Source of the DNA: Streptomyces roseus
GTDB lineage: Bacteria > Actinomycetota > Actinomycetes > Streptomycetales > Streptomycetaceae
NCBI RefSeq assembly: GCF_001044425.1
Contig: NZ_LFML01000068.1
Coordinates: 53,756 to 116,458 of the forward strand
Direction: 5' to 3'
Length of the DNA stretch: 62,703 nucleotides
Position 1 is the stretch's first letter, and every line of letters begins with the position of its first letter. The notes below the pieces were generated by a model. The model worked only from the letters and a program-made list of their open reading frames with translations, did no database searches and had not been told where the DNA came from. Both the position numbers and the translations under genes were made by a program. Positions 8,776 through 16,306 of this stretch are shown in pieces.

Positions 8776-9951
8776 CTACTTGAACTTGGCGCTCACCGCG
8801 TCGAAGATCCCCTTGGCCTCGGGGCCGAGCCGGGGTCCGGCGAGCCAGCCCGCCTTGGCGGGGCCGATCGAGGTGTTCGACACCAGCGCCGGCTTGCCGT
8901 CGCTGCCCGGGGCCACCCAGCCGCCGCCGGAGGAGCCGCCGGTCATCGTGCAGCCGATGCGGTACATCACGGGGGTGCCCGCGGCCAGCGTCAGCCGGCC
9001 CGGCTTGTCGGCGCACTGGAAGGCCTTCTGGCCGTCGAACGGGGCCGCGGCCGGGTAGCCCGTCGCCGTGATGCCCGCGACCTTCGTCACCGCCGGGGCG
9101 TTGAACTCCACCGGGAGCGCCGCGCCGACCGTCTCCTCCAGGGACTTCCCGGTGCTCTTCTCCGGGGTCACGTGCAGCACCGCGAAGTCGTACGGGGCGC
9201 CCGCGCCACCGGTCGGACCGCCGTTCGCGATCCACTGGTCCGAGGTCTGGGCCCAGTCGCTCCACCACACGCCGTACGGGGCCACCTGCTCGCGCGGGGC
9301 GCCCTTGAGCTGCGCGGCGGGCTTGCCCGCGTTGTTGTAGGAGGGCACGAAGGCGATGTTGCGGTACCAGCCGCCGGACTTGCCCGCGTGCACGCAGTGG
9401 CCGGCCGTCCAGACCATGTTGGACTTGCCGGGGTGGGCCGGGTCCTTCACCACGGTCGCCGAGCAGACCATGGAGCCCTCGGGGCCGTCGAAGAACACCT
9501 TCCCGGACACGGGAACGCTGGCGTGGTACGGCGCGGTGACGGCCTTGGCCTGCACCGGCGCGGGGGTGGGGTCGGTGACGCCCTGGTCCTTGCCGGCGTC
9601 GGGGTCGACGGCCGGGGGCTGCGGGGTCTTGTCGGCCTCACGCATCCGGTCCGGGTTCCAGAGGTCCTCGATGATCGGGTTGACGTAGTCGCCCGCCTCG
9701 CGCAGCCAGTCCTCCTGCTTCCAGTTCTTCCACGCACCCCCCTTCCACTTCTCCAGGTCTATGCCGTGTTCCTTGAGCTTCTCCTTGAGCTGGTCCGGGA
9801 TCTTGATCCCGTCGGCTCCGGACGGGAGGCTCGCCGCCACGGTCGGCTTGGCGTCGCCGCCGGCCTCCCCGTCGCCGGGTCCGCAGGCCGCGGCGGTCAG
9901 GGCGAGTGCCGCCGCGCACAGGATCGCGGTGACCGGTCGGTTCGGTCGCAT
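8776..9951 (-). CDS. lipoprotein serine protease of the trypsin/V8 type
   Basis: 391 residues. MRPNRPVTAILCAAALALTAAAC is a lipoprotein signal peptide with lipobox TAAAC, so the mature enzyme should be anchored outside the membrane. A hydrophilic region of ~110 residues follows (helical, Lys/Trp-rich DLEKWKGGAWKNWKQEDW), then the protease domain. Catalytic residues are H185 in TAGHC, D255 in YDFAVLHV and S341 in TGGSSGGGW. This is the pattern of the bacterial trypsin-like/glutamyl endopeptidase clan. The start at 9951 is preceded by GGGG about ten bases upstream. It is convergent with hflX and divergent from the siderophore-type operon; no functional link to either is evident. Confidence 0.85.
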   Translation of the reverse strand: MRPNRPVTAILCAAALALTAAACGPGDGEAGGDAKPTVAASLPSGADGIKIPDQLKEKLKEHGIDLEKWKGGAWKNWKQEDWLREAGDYVNPIIEDLWNPDRMREADKTPQPPAVDPDAGKDQGVTDPTPAPVQAKAVTAPYHASVPVSGKVFFDGPEGSMVCSATVVKDPAHPGKSNMVWTAGHCVHAGKSGGWYRNIAFVPSYNNAGKPAAQLKGAPREQVAPYGVWWSDWAQTSDQWIANGGPTGGAGAPYDFAVLHVTPEKSTGKSLEETVGAALPVEFNAPAVTKVAGITATGYPAAAPFDGQKAFQCADKPGRLTLAAGTPVMYRIGCTMTGGSSGGGWVAPGSDGKPALVSNTSIGPAKAGWLAGPRLGPEAKGIFDAVSAKFK

Positions 9952-10321
9952 GTCGTGAATCCCCCTGGTGATTCTGGGTGTCAGACGCGGTGCAATTGAG
10001 GTGCGTGGGGCACGCGAGGTGCGTGCCGCCGGGTACAGCACCCCACTATGCCGCTGCCGTTGGGGACGGCACAGGCCGGGGCCGCGGTTCCGCGGCCGCG
10101 GGACGCTGCGGAACGACACCGCGGAATGACGCTGCGGAGGGGCCCCGCGGAGGGGCGCCGCGAACTCCGCGCGCATGCGGGGCCAAGTCCCGGCGGGACA
10201 AGGATCTTGGGGCCACCCGTGATCCGTCGCCGTCACCGTCGTTGGTACGTACGGGGGATGGGGAGCGGCGCCCATGTTCGAGGCGCGATCCGATGGAGCA
10301 GTCCGTGCGGGAGGTCCGACA
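9952..10321. other. divergent intergenic region with a 10-bp direct repeat
   Basis: 370 bases between the lipoprotein protease and the aminotransferase. It contains an exact direct repeat GAGGTGCGTG at 9998-10007 and 10016-10025 (18 bases start to start), and a patch of CCGCGGA/CTGCGGA repeats at 10086-10165. I looked for the actinobacterial DmdR/IdeR iron box (TTAGGTTAGGCTAACCTAA-like) and saw none, although the downstream operon looks siderophore-related. Promoters for both directions presumably lie here but none is convincing. Confidence 0.6.
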
Positions 10322-11689
10322 GTGGTGGCTTTGACCGAGCAGGGCGAGGCCGCCGCGCAGGTGCCGGCACAGGGGACCCGGGCGGTGGGACCCGGCGGGG
10401 TGGAGGGCATCCTGCGGCGCCAGGCCATGCGGGAGTCCGCCGCGCGGACGTACGCGCGCTCGCTGCCCATCGTCCCGGTGCGCGCCCGGGGGCTGACCAT
10501 CGAGGGCGCGGACGGGCGGCGCTACCTGGACTGCCTCTCCGGGGCCGGCACCCTCGCCCTCGGACACAACCATCCCGTGGTGCTCGAAGCCGTACGGGAC
10601 GTCCTCGACTCCGGAGCCCCGCTGCACGTCCTGGACCTCGCCACCCCGGTCAAGGACGCCTTCACCACGGAGCTGTTCGCCTGCCTCCCGCCGGAGCTGG
10701 CCGCCGACGCCCGCGTCCAGTTCTGCGGTCCCGCCGGGACGGACGCGGTGGAGGCCGCGCTCAAGCTGGTCCGCACCGCCACCGGCCGCTCGGGGCTGCT
10801 GGCCTTCACGGGGGCGTACCACGGGATGACCGCCGGCGCGTTGGGCGCCTCGGGCGGGGCGCCGGACGTACGGGTGACCCGGCTGCCGTTCCCCCAGGAC
10901 CTCCGCTGCCCGTTCGGGGTCGGCGGTACCGAGGGGGCGCGGCTCGGGGCCCGTTGGACCGAGAGCCTGCTCGACGACCCCAAGGGCGGGGTGGCGACGC
11001 CCGCGGCGATGATCGTCGAACCGGTGCAGGGCGAGGGCGGGGTGCTCCCGGCCCCGGACGCGTGGCTGCGCCGGATGCGCGAGATCACCGAGGCCCGGGG
11101 GATCCCGCTGATCGCCGATGAGGTGCAGACGGGCGTGGGCCGCACCGGCGCCTTCTGGGGCGTCGACCACGCCGGGGTGGTGCCGGACGTGATGGTCCTG
11201 TCCAAGGCGATCGGCGGCAGCCTCCCGCTGGCGGTGATCGTGTACCGGTCGGGCCTGGACGTCTGGGCCCCGGGGGCTCACGCCGGCACGTTCCGGGGCA
11301 ACCAGCTGGCGATGGCTGCCGGGACGGCCACCCTGGCGTACGTACGGGAGAACCGTCTCGCCGAGCGCGCGGGGGCCCTGGGGGAGCGGATGCTGACCGC
11401 CCTGCGCGGCCTGGCCTCCGAGCACCCCTGCATCGGGGAAGTCCGGGGCCGCGGCCTGATGATCGGCCTGGAACTCGTCGACCCGGAGACCGGGGCCACG
11501 GCGCCACTCCTCGCCGCGGCGGTGCGCCAGGAGTGCCTGGACCGCGGCCTGATCGTCGAGCTCGGCGGCCGCGACGCCGCCGTGGTCCGCCTGCTGCCCC
11601 CGCTGACCCTCACCGACGACCAGGCCGCGGCGGTCCTGGACCGCCTGTCGGACGCCATCCCGGCGGCCGCCTCCCGACGACGCCACTGA
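10322..11689 (+). CDS. class III PLP aminotransferase, diaminobutyrate-2-oxoglutarate transaminase (Dat/RhbA) type
   Basis: 455 residues. Fold-type I class III aminotransferase: YLDCLSGAGTLALGHNHP near the N-terminus, CGPAGTDAVEAALKLVR, GAYHGMTAG, and the PLP aspartate in LIADEVQTGVGRTG. The PLP lysine is in DVMVLSKAIGGSLPLAVI. The pattern fits the Dat/RhbA/LysDC-linked enzymes that make 2,4-diaminobutyrate from aspartate semialdehyde. GGGAGG seven bases before GTG 10322 decides the start; ATG 10274 upstream in frame is a weaker alternative. It is the first gene of an operon with two NIS synthetases and a GNAT, so it likely provides the diamine building block of a citrate-type siderophore. 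Confidence 0.85.
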   Translation: MVALTEQGEAAAQVPAQGTRAVGPGGVEGILRRQAMRESAARTYARSLPIVPVRARGLTIEGADGRRYLDCLSGAGTLALGHNHPVVLEAVRDVLDSGAPLHVLDLATPVKDAFTTELFACLPPELAADARVQFCGPAGTDAVEAALKLVRTATGRSGLLAFTGAYHGMTAGALGASGGAPDVRVTRLPFPQDLRCPFGVGGTEGARLGARWTESLLDDPKGGVATPAAMIVEPVQGEGGVLPAPDAWLRRMREITEARGIPLIADEVQTGVGRTGAFWGVDHAGVVPDVMVLSKAIGGSLPLAVIVYRSGLDVWAPGAHAGTFRGNQLAMAAGTATLAYVRENRLAERAGALGERMLTALRGLASEHPCIGEVRGRGLMIGLELVDPETGATAPLLAAAVRQECLDRGLIVELGGRDAAVVRLLPPLTLTDDQAAAVLDRLSDAIPAAASRRRH

Positions 11690-11706
11690 CCTCGAGGATC
11701 CCTGCC

Positions 11707-13584
11707 ATGCCCGAAGCCCCCCTCTCCACGCCGAGCAGCGCGCCCGCCGGACCGGGCGGAAGCGCCGGGACCGCCGGACCCGAGACGGGCACCGTGCCGC
11801 GCCAGGGAAGCGGCCCGCCGTGGCACCGGACCGGCACCGGCGCTCCGGACCGGACGGCCGACCCGCTGGACCATCCCGATCCGGGCGTCGCCGCGGAGGC
11901 CGCCTCCGTGGAGAACCTGCTGCGGTGCTGGGTCCGGGAGAACGGGCTCGGGCGTCCGGGCGCGGGCGTGCTGCGCATCCCCCTCCCCGCCTCCGGCACC
12001 GCCCTGCTCGCGGCCGTCCGCCACTGGTCCGCCACCGGCTGGCACCGCTTCGGCCCCGCCCGGCTCGAAGGCACGCCCGCCCACGCCCCCGCAGTGGACG
12101 CCGCCACCCTCGCCTCACTGCTCGCCCGCGAGGGCAGCTCCGACGGGCGCGGCGGCGCCGACCTCGTCGGCCGGGTCTGCGACTCGGTCCGCCGCACCGC
12201 CGAGTTCATCGCCGACCGGCGCGAACGCCCCACCCCGCCCGAACCCATCGCCGGTGACCTCTTCCTCACCGCCGAACAGTCCCTCCTCCTCGGCCACCCC
12301 CTCCAGCCGGACCCGAAGAGCCGTGAAGGACTCTCCGAGGCCGAGATCCGCCGCTACTCACCCGAACTCCACGGCTCCTTCCCCCTGCACTGGCTCGCCG
12401 TCGCCCCCAGCGCCCTCGCGACCGACTCCGCCTGGACCGAGCGCGGGCGCCCCGTCTCCGCCGCCCGGCTCCTCGGCCGGCTCGCCCCCGGGCTCCCGCT
12501 GCCCGCGGACACGACCCCCCTTCCCCTGCACCCCTGGCAGGCCCGAGACCTGCTCCAGCGCCCCGCCGTCGCCCCCCTCCGCGACGCGGGACTTCTCCAC
12601 GACCTGGGCCCGTTCGGCGAGCCCTGGTATCCGACCTCTTCCGTCCGCACCGTCCACCGCCCCGGCGCCCCCGTGATGATCAAGCTCTCTCTGGGCCTGC
12701 GCATCACCAACTCCCGCCGTGAGAACCTCCGCAAGGAACTCCACCGCGGCGTCGAGGTGCACCGGCTGCTCCGCACCGGCCTCACGGAACAGTGGCAGGC
12801 GGCCCACCCCGGCTTCGACATCGTGCGCGACCCTGCCTGGATCGCCGTCGACGCCCCGGACGGCACCCCCGTACCCGGACTCGACGCCGTCCTGCGACAC
12901 AACCCCTTCCGCTCCCACGACGACGCCGTCTGCATCGCCGCACTCACCTCGCCCCGCCCTTGGCCGGGCCGGACCACCATGCGCTCCCGGCTGGCCGAGA
13001 CCGTCTCCCGGCTGGCCGCCGCCACCGGGCGCCCGACCGCCGCCGTCGCCGCCGAGTGGTTCCTGCGCTACCTCGACCACGTCGTCCTGCCGGTCCTGGC
13101 CTTCGACGCGCTCGCCGGCATCGCCCTCGAAGCGCACCAGCAGAACACGCTGGTCCTCCTCGACCCGGCCGGCTGGCCGGTCGGCGGCCGCTACCGCGAC
13201 AACCAGGGCTACTACTTCCGCGCCTCCCGCCGCACGGAACTGGAGCGCCGGCTCCCCGGCATCGGCAGCGCCAGCGACACCTTCGTCGCCGACGCCGTCA
13301 CCGACGAACGCTTCGCCTACTACCTCGGTATCAACAACGTCCTCGGCCTCATCGGCGCCTTCGGATCCCAGCAACTCGCCGACGAACGCGTCCTGCTCGC
13401 CGCCTTCCGCCGCTTCCTCGGCAAGGCCTCCGGACTCGGGCCGCTCCCCGCCCGGCTGCTCGACTCACCCACCCTGCGCTGCAAGGCGAACCTGCTCACC
13501 CGGCTCGGCGGCCTCGACGAGCTCGTCGGCCCCGTGGAGTCCCAGTCCGTGTACGTCACCATCGCCAACCCCCTTCACGATTGA
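11707..13584 (+). CDS. IucA/IucC-family NIS siderophore synthetase, first copy
   Basis: 625 residues. NRPS-independent siderophore synthetases adenylate a carboxylate (often citrate) and condense it with an amine or hydroxylamine. Family marks seen: GHPLQPDPKSREGL, a Lys/Arg-rich TSSVRTVHRP...VMIKLSLGLRITNSRREN nucleotide-binding segment, and IALEAHQQNTLVLLD. A short C-terminal FhuF-like reductase/transporter part includes LLTRLGGLDELV. The N-terminal ~70 residues are Pro/Ser/Gly-rich and probably disordered. The gene starts 17 bases after the aminotransferase stop with GAGGA upstream of ATG. It ends directly against the GNAT start, so translation is probably coupled. Confidence 0.88.
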   Translation: MPEAPLSTPSSAPAGPGGSAGTAGPETGTVPRQGSGPPWHRTGTGAPDRTADPLDHPDPGVAAEAASVENLLRCWVRENGLGRPGAGVLRIPLPASGTALLAAVRHWSATGWHRFGPARLEGTPAHAPAVDAATLASLLAREGSSDGRGGADLVGRVCDSVRRTAEFIADRRERPTPPEPIAGDLFLTAEQSLLLGHPLQPDPKSREGLSEAEIRRYSPELHGSFPLHWLAVAPSALATDSAWTERGRPVSAARLLGRLAPGLPLPADTTPLPLHPWQARDLLQRPAVAPLRDAGLLHDLGPFGEPWYPTSSVRTVHRPGAPVMIKLSLGLRITNSRRENLRKELHRGVEVHRLLRTGLTEQWQAAHPGFDIVRDPAWIAVDAPDGTPVPGLDAVLRHNPFRSHDDAVCIAALTSPRPWPGRTTMRSRLAETVSRLAAATGRPTAAVAAEWFLRYLDHVVLPVLAFDALAGIALEAHQQNTLVLLDPAGWPVGGRYRDNQGYYFRASRRTELERRLPGIGSASDTFVADAVTDERFAYYLGINNVLGLIGAFGSQQLADERVLLAAFRRFLGKASGLGPLPARLLDSPTLRCKANLLTRLGGLDELVGPVESQSVYVTIANPLHD

Positions 13585-13590
13585 GTGCCG

Positions 13591-14292
13591 ATGCCCTCCA
13601 CCGACACCTCCCCCTACGCGCCCACCGCCACTGCCACCGCTGCCGTCGACCCCGCCACCGCGGGCATCCGGATCCCGGGGCGCCGGCTCACCGCCCGGCT
13701 GCTGCCCCTGCTCGCCGAGGCCGAACTGCTCGACTCCCCGGCCGGCTGGGGTACCGCCGCCACCCCCGTCGGGCCCTTCCGCCTCGAACCCGTACGTCTG
13801 GGCCGCGACCTGGAGCTGCTGACCGGCTGGATGAACGACCCCGCGGTGGCCGCGTACTGGGAACTCGCCGGCCGCGCCGCCGTCACCGCCGCCCACGTAC
13901 GCTCCCAGCTCGACGGCAACGGCCACAGCATCCCCTGCCTCGGCGTCCTCGACGGCACTCCGATGAGCTACTGGGAGATCTACCGGGCCGACCTCGACCC
14001 GCTCTCCCACCACTACCCGGCGCGCCCCCACGACACGGGTATCCACCTGCTCATCGGAGACGGCACGAACCGCGGCCGCGGTCTGGGCACCGCCCTGCTG
14101 AGGGCCGTCGCCAACCTGGTGCTCGACAACCGCCCCCGCTGCACCCGCGTCGTCGCCGAACCGGACATCCGCAACACCCCCTCCGTATCAGCCTTCCTCA
14201 ACTCCGGATTCCGCTGCTCCGCGGAGATCGACCTCCCCGAGAAGCGGGCGGCGTTGATGATCCGCGAGCGAGCCCTGCGCAACCTCATCTGA
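13591..14292 (+). CDS. GNAT acetyltransferase of the siderophore (IucB/RhbD-like) type
   Basis: 233 residues. The C-terminal ~170 residues match the Acetyltransf_8 type found in siderophore loci: WMNDPAVAAYWELAGRAAVTAAHV, then SYWEIYRADLDPLSHHY, the acetyl-CoA loop GDGTNRGRGLGTALLRAV, and CTRVVAEPDIRNTPSVSAFLNSGFR. Such enzymes normally acylate an N-hydroxylated diamine. Here no N-hydroxylase is encoded nearby, so the acceptor may be a free amine or may come from another locus. ATG 13591 and GTG 13585 both follow the previous stop by 0-6 bases, with no ribosome binding site. This fits translational coupling. Confidence 0.82.
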   Translation: MPSTDTSPYAPTATATAAVDPATAGIRIPGRRLTARLLPLLAEAELLDSPAGWGTAATPVGPFRLEPVRLGRDLELLTGWMNDPAVAAYWELAGRAAVTAAHVRSQLDGNGHSIPCLGVLDGTPMSYWEIYRADLDPLSHHYPARPHDTGIHLLIGDGTNRGRGLGTALLRAVANLVLDNRPRCTRVVAEPDIRNTPSVSAFLNSGFRCSAEIDLPEKRAALMIRERALRNLI

Positions 14293-14373
14293 TCCATCCG
14301 GCCCTCCCCGTTCACGCCTCACCTTTGGAAAACTCTGCGTCGCGCAGCAAAGTTCCCGATCCCGAGGAGTCCC

Positions 14374-16254
14374 GTGTCGAATTTTCCCGCCGCCTCCGAC
14401 TCCGCCGGCCGCCACTTCGCGGAAGCCGTTGTTCCGCAGTCCCCCCAACACCCCTGTACGCCACCCGAACTCACCACGGCGACCTGGGATCGCGTCGCAC
14501 GCCGGCTCCTGGCCAAAATGCTGGCCGAATTCGCCTACGAGGAGATCGTCAGACCCCGGCGGACCCCCGCCGGGGCCACCGCCGCCGGAGACGTCTGGCA
14601 GCTGACCCTCGATGACGGCAGCAGCCTCGGCTTCCGGGCCCGCCGCCGCGCGTACGGCAGCTGGCACATCGCCCCCGACACCATCACGCTGACCCCGCCG
14701 CCCCCGTCCGCGGAGCCCCCGACCGCCTTCGGGGACCCGTACGCCTTCCTCATGCGCGCCCGCACCCTCCTCGGCCTCGACGGCTCCACCCTCGGCCACC
14801 TCGTCCGCGAGCTCAGCGCCACGCTCGCCGCCGACGCCCGCATCGAGCACACCGCGCTCACCGCCGACGTCCTCGCCGATCTCGACCACGCGGAGCTGGA
14901 AGGCCACCAGACCGGCCACCCCTGGCTCGTCCTCAACAAAGGCCGCATGGGACTGTCCGCCGCCGACACCGCCGCCTGGGCCCCCGAGGCCCGCACCCGC
15001 CAGCGGCTGCCCTGGCTCGCCGCCCACACCTCCCTCGCCGCCTACCGCGGCACGGCCGGCCTGGAAGACCCGGCCCGCCTCTACGCCCGGGAGCTCGACC
15101 CCGTCACCCGGGATGGCTTCGACCGGATCCTGCGCGCCCGCGGCCTCGACCCGCTCGGCTACCTCTACCTCCCGGTCCACCCCTGGCAGTGGGACGAGAT
15201 AGTGCTGCCCCTCTTCGCCCCGGCCCTGGCCTCGGGCGCTCTGGTGCCGCTCCCCGCCGACCCCGACATGCGCGTCCCGCAGCAGTCCGTCCGTACCTTC
15301 CTCAACCTCACCCGCCCCGACCGGCACAGCGTCAAACTGCCGCTCTCCGTCTTCAACACCCTCGTCTGGCGCGGCCTGCCCTCCGACCAGTCAGTCGCCG
15401 CCCCCGCCGTCACCGCCTGGATCCGCTCGCTCCACGACGCCGACCCGTTCCTCCGCGACGAATGCGGCGTGGTCCTCCTCGGCGAGGTCGCGTCGGTCAC
15501 CGTGCGCCACCCCGTCTACGACGAGCTCCCCGAGGCCCCGTACCAGTACAAGGAGCTCCTCGGAGCGATCTGGCGCGAGCCGCTCACCAGCCGGCTCGCC
15601 CCGGGCGAGCGGGCCCGTACGCTCGCCTCCCTCCTCCACGTGGACCCGCGCGGACGCTCCTTCACCGCCGAGCTCGTCGCCCGGTCCGGGCTCACCCCGG
15701 GCCGATGGCTCCAGCGGCTTTTCGCCGCCCTGCTGCCGCCCCTGCTGCACTTCCTCTACCGCTACGGCACCGTGTTTTCCCCGCACGGCGAGAACACCAC
15801 CGTGATCTTCGACGAGTACGAGGTGCCGGTCCGGCTCGCCCTCAAGGACTTCGTGGGCGAGGTCAACATCTGCCGAGAGCTGCTGCCGGAGCTCTCCGGC
15901 GTACCCGCAGAGGTGCGCGCCGCACTGCGGGACAAACCCGCGGCCTTCCTGCCCCAGTACATCCACTCCGGTCTCTTCGTCGGGGTCTTCCGCTACCTCT
16001 CCGTCCTGTGCGAGGACCGCCTCGGCGTCCCCGAGGAGGAGTTCTGGTCGCTCGTACGGGCGGAGATCCTGCGCCACCACGCACGCTTCCCCGAGCTCGA
16101 GGAGCGCCACACGCTCTTCGACCTGCTCGCCGAGCGCATCGGGCGGCTCTGCCTCAACCGCAACCGGCTGTACCAGGACGGTTACCGCGACCGCCCCGAC
16201 CGCCCGAAGGCGGTGGAGTACGGCACCGTGCCCAACCCCTTGTATCGGCCATGA
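14374..16254 (+). CDS. IucA/IucC-family NIS siderophore synthetase, second copy
   Basis: 626 residues. Marks: EGHQTGHPWLVLNKGRMGLSAADTAAWAPEA (substrate/ATP region), YLPVHPWQWDEIVLPLFA, QQSVRTFLNLTRPDRHSVKLPLSVFNTLVWRGLP, and FSPHGENTTVIFDEYEVPVRLALKDFVGEV. These belong to the IucC-type branch. The Ser/Thr-Arg-Lys nucleotide contacts are intact. GTG 14374 has GAGGAG five bases upstream. Two distinct synthetases suggest stepwise condensation on both arms of a dicarboxylate such as citrate. The gene lies 81 bases after the GNAT and ends 52 bases before the helicase, so it closes the operon. Confidence 0.88.
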   Translation: MSNFPAASDSAGRHFAEAVVPQSPQHPCTPPELTTATWDRVARRLLAKMLAEFAYEEIVRPRRTPAGATAAGDVWQLTLDDGSSLGFRARRRAYGSWHIAPDTITLTPPPPSAEPPTAFGDPYAFLMRARTLLGLDGSTLGHLVRELSATLAADARIEHTALTADVLADLDHAELEGHQTGHPWLVLNKGRMGLSAADTAAWAPEARTRQRLPWLAAHTSLAAYRGTAGLEDPARLYARELDPVTRDGFDRILRARGLDPLGYLYLPVHPWQWDEIVLPLFAPALASGALVPLPADPDMRVPQQSVRTFLNLTRPDRHSVKLPLSVFNTLVWRGLPSDQSVAAPAVTAWIRSLHDADPFLRDECGVVLLGEVASVTVRHPVYDELPEAPYQYKELLGAIWREPLTSRLAPGERARTLASLLHVDPRGRSFTAELVARSGLTPGRWLQRLFAALLPPLLHFLYRYGTVFSPHGENTTVIFDEYEVPVRLALKDFVGEVNICRELLPELSGVPAEVRAALRDKPAAFLPQYIHSGLFVGVFRYLSVLCEDRLGVPEEEFWSLVRAEILRHHARFPELEERHTLFDLLAERIGRLCLNRNRLYQDGYRDRPDRPKAVEYGTVPNPLYRP

Positions 16255-16306
16255 ATCACGGTCGTGGCGGTCACTGTCGGTGGCGCCCCGTAGGGTTGTC
16301 ATTGCT

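Noticed and set aside
10274..10321. ATG 10274 as start of the aminotransferase
   Set aside because: GGGAGG seven bases before GTG 10322 is stronger; the extra N-terminal residues are not family-like. Not fully excluded.
9952..10321. DmdR/IdeR iron box for the NIS operon
   Set aside because: No TTAGG...CCTAA dyad found by eye in the gap.
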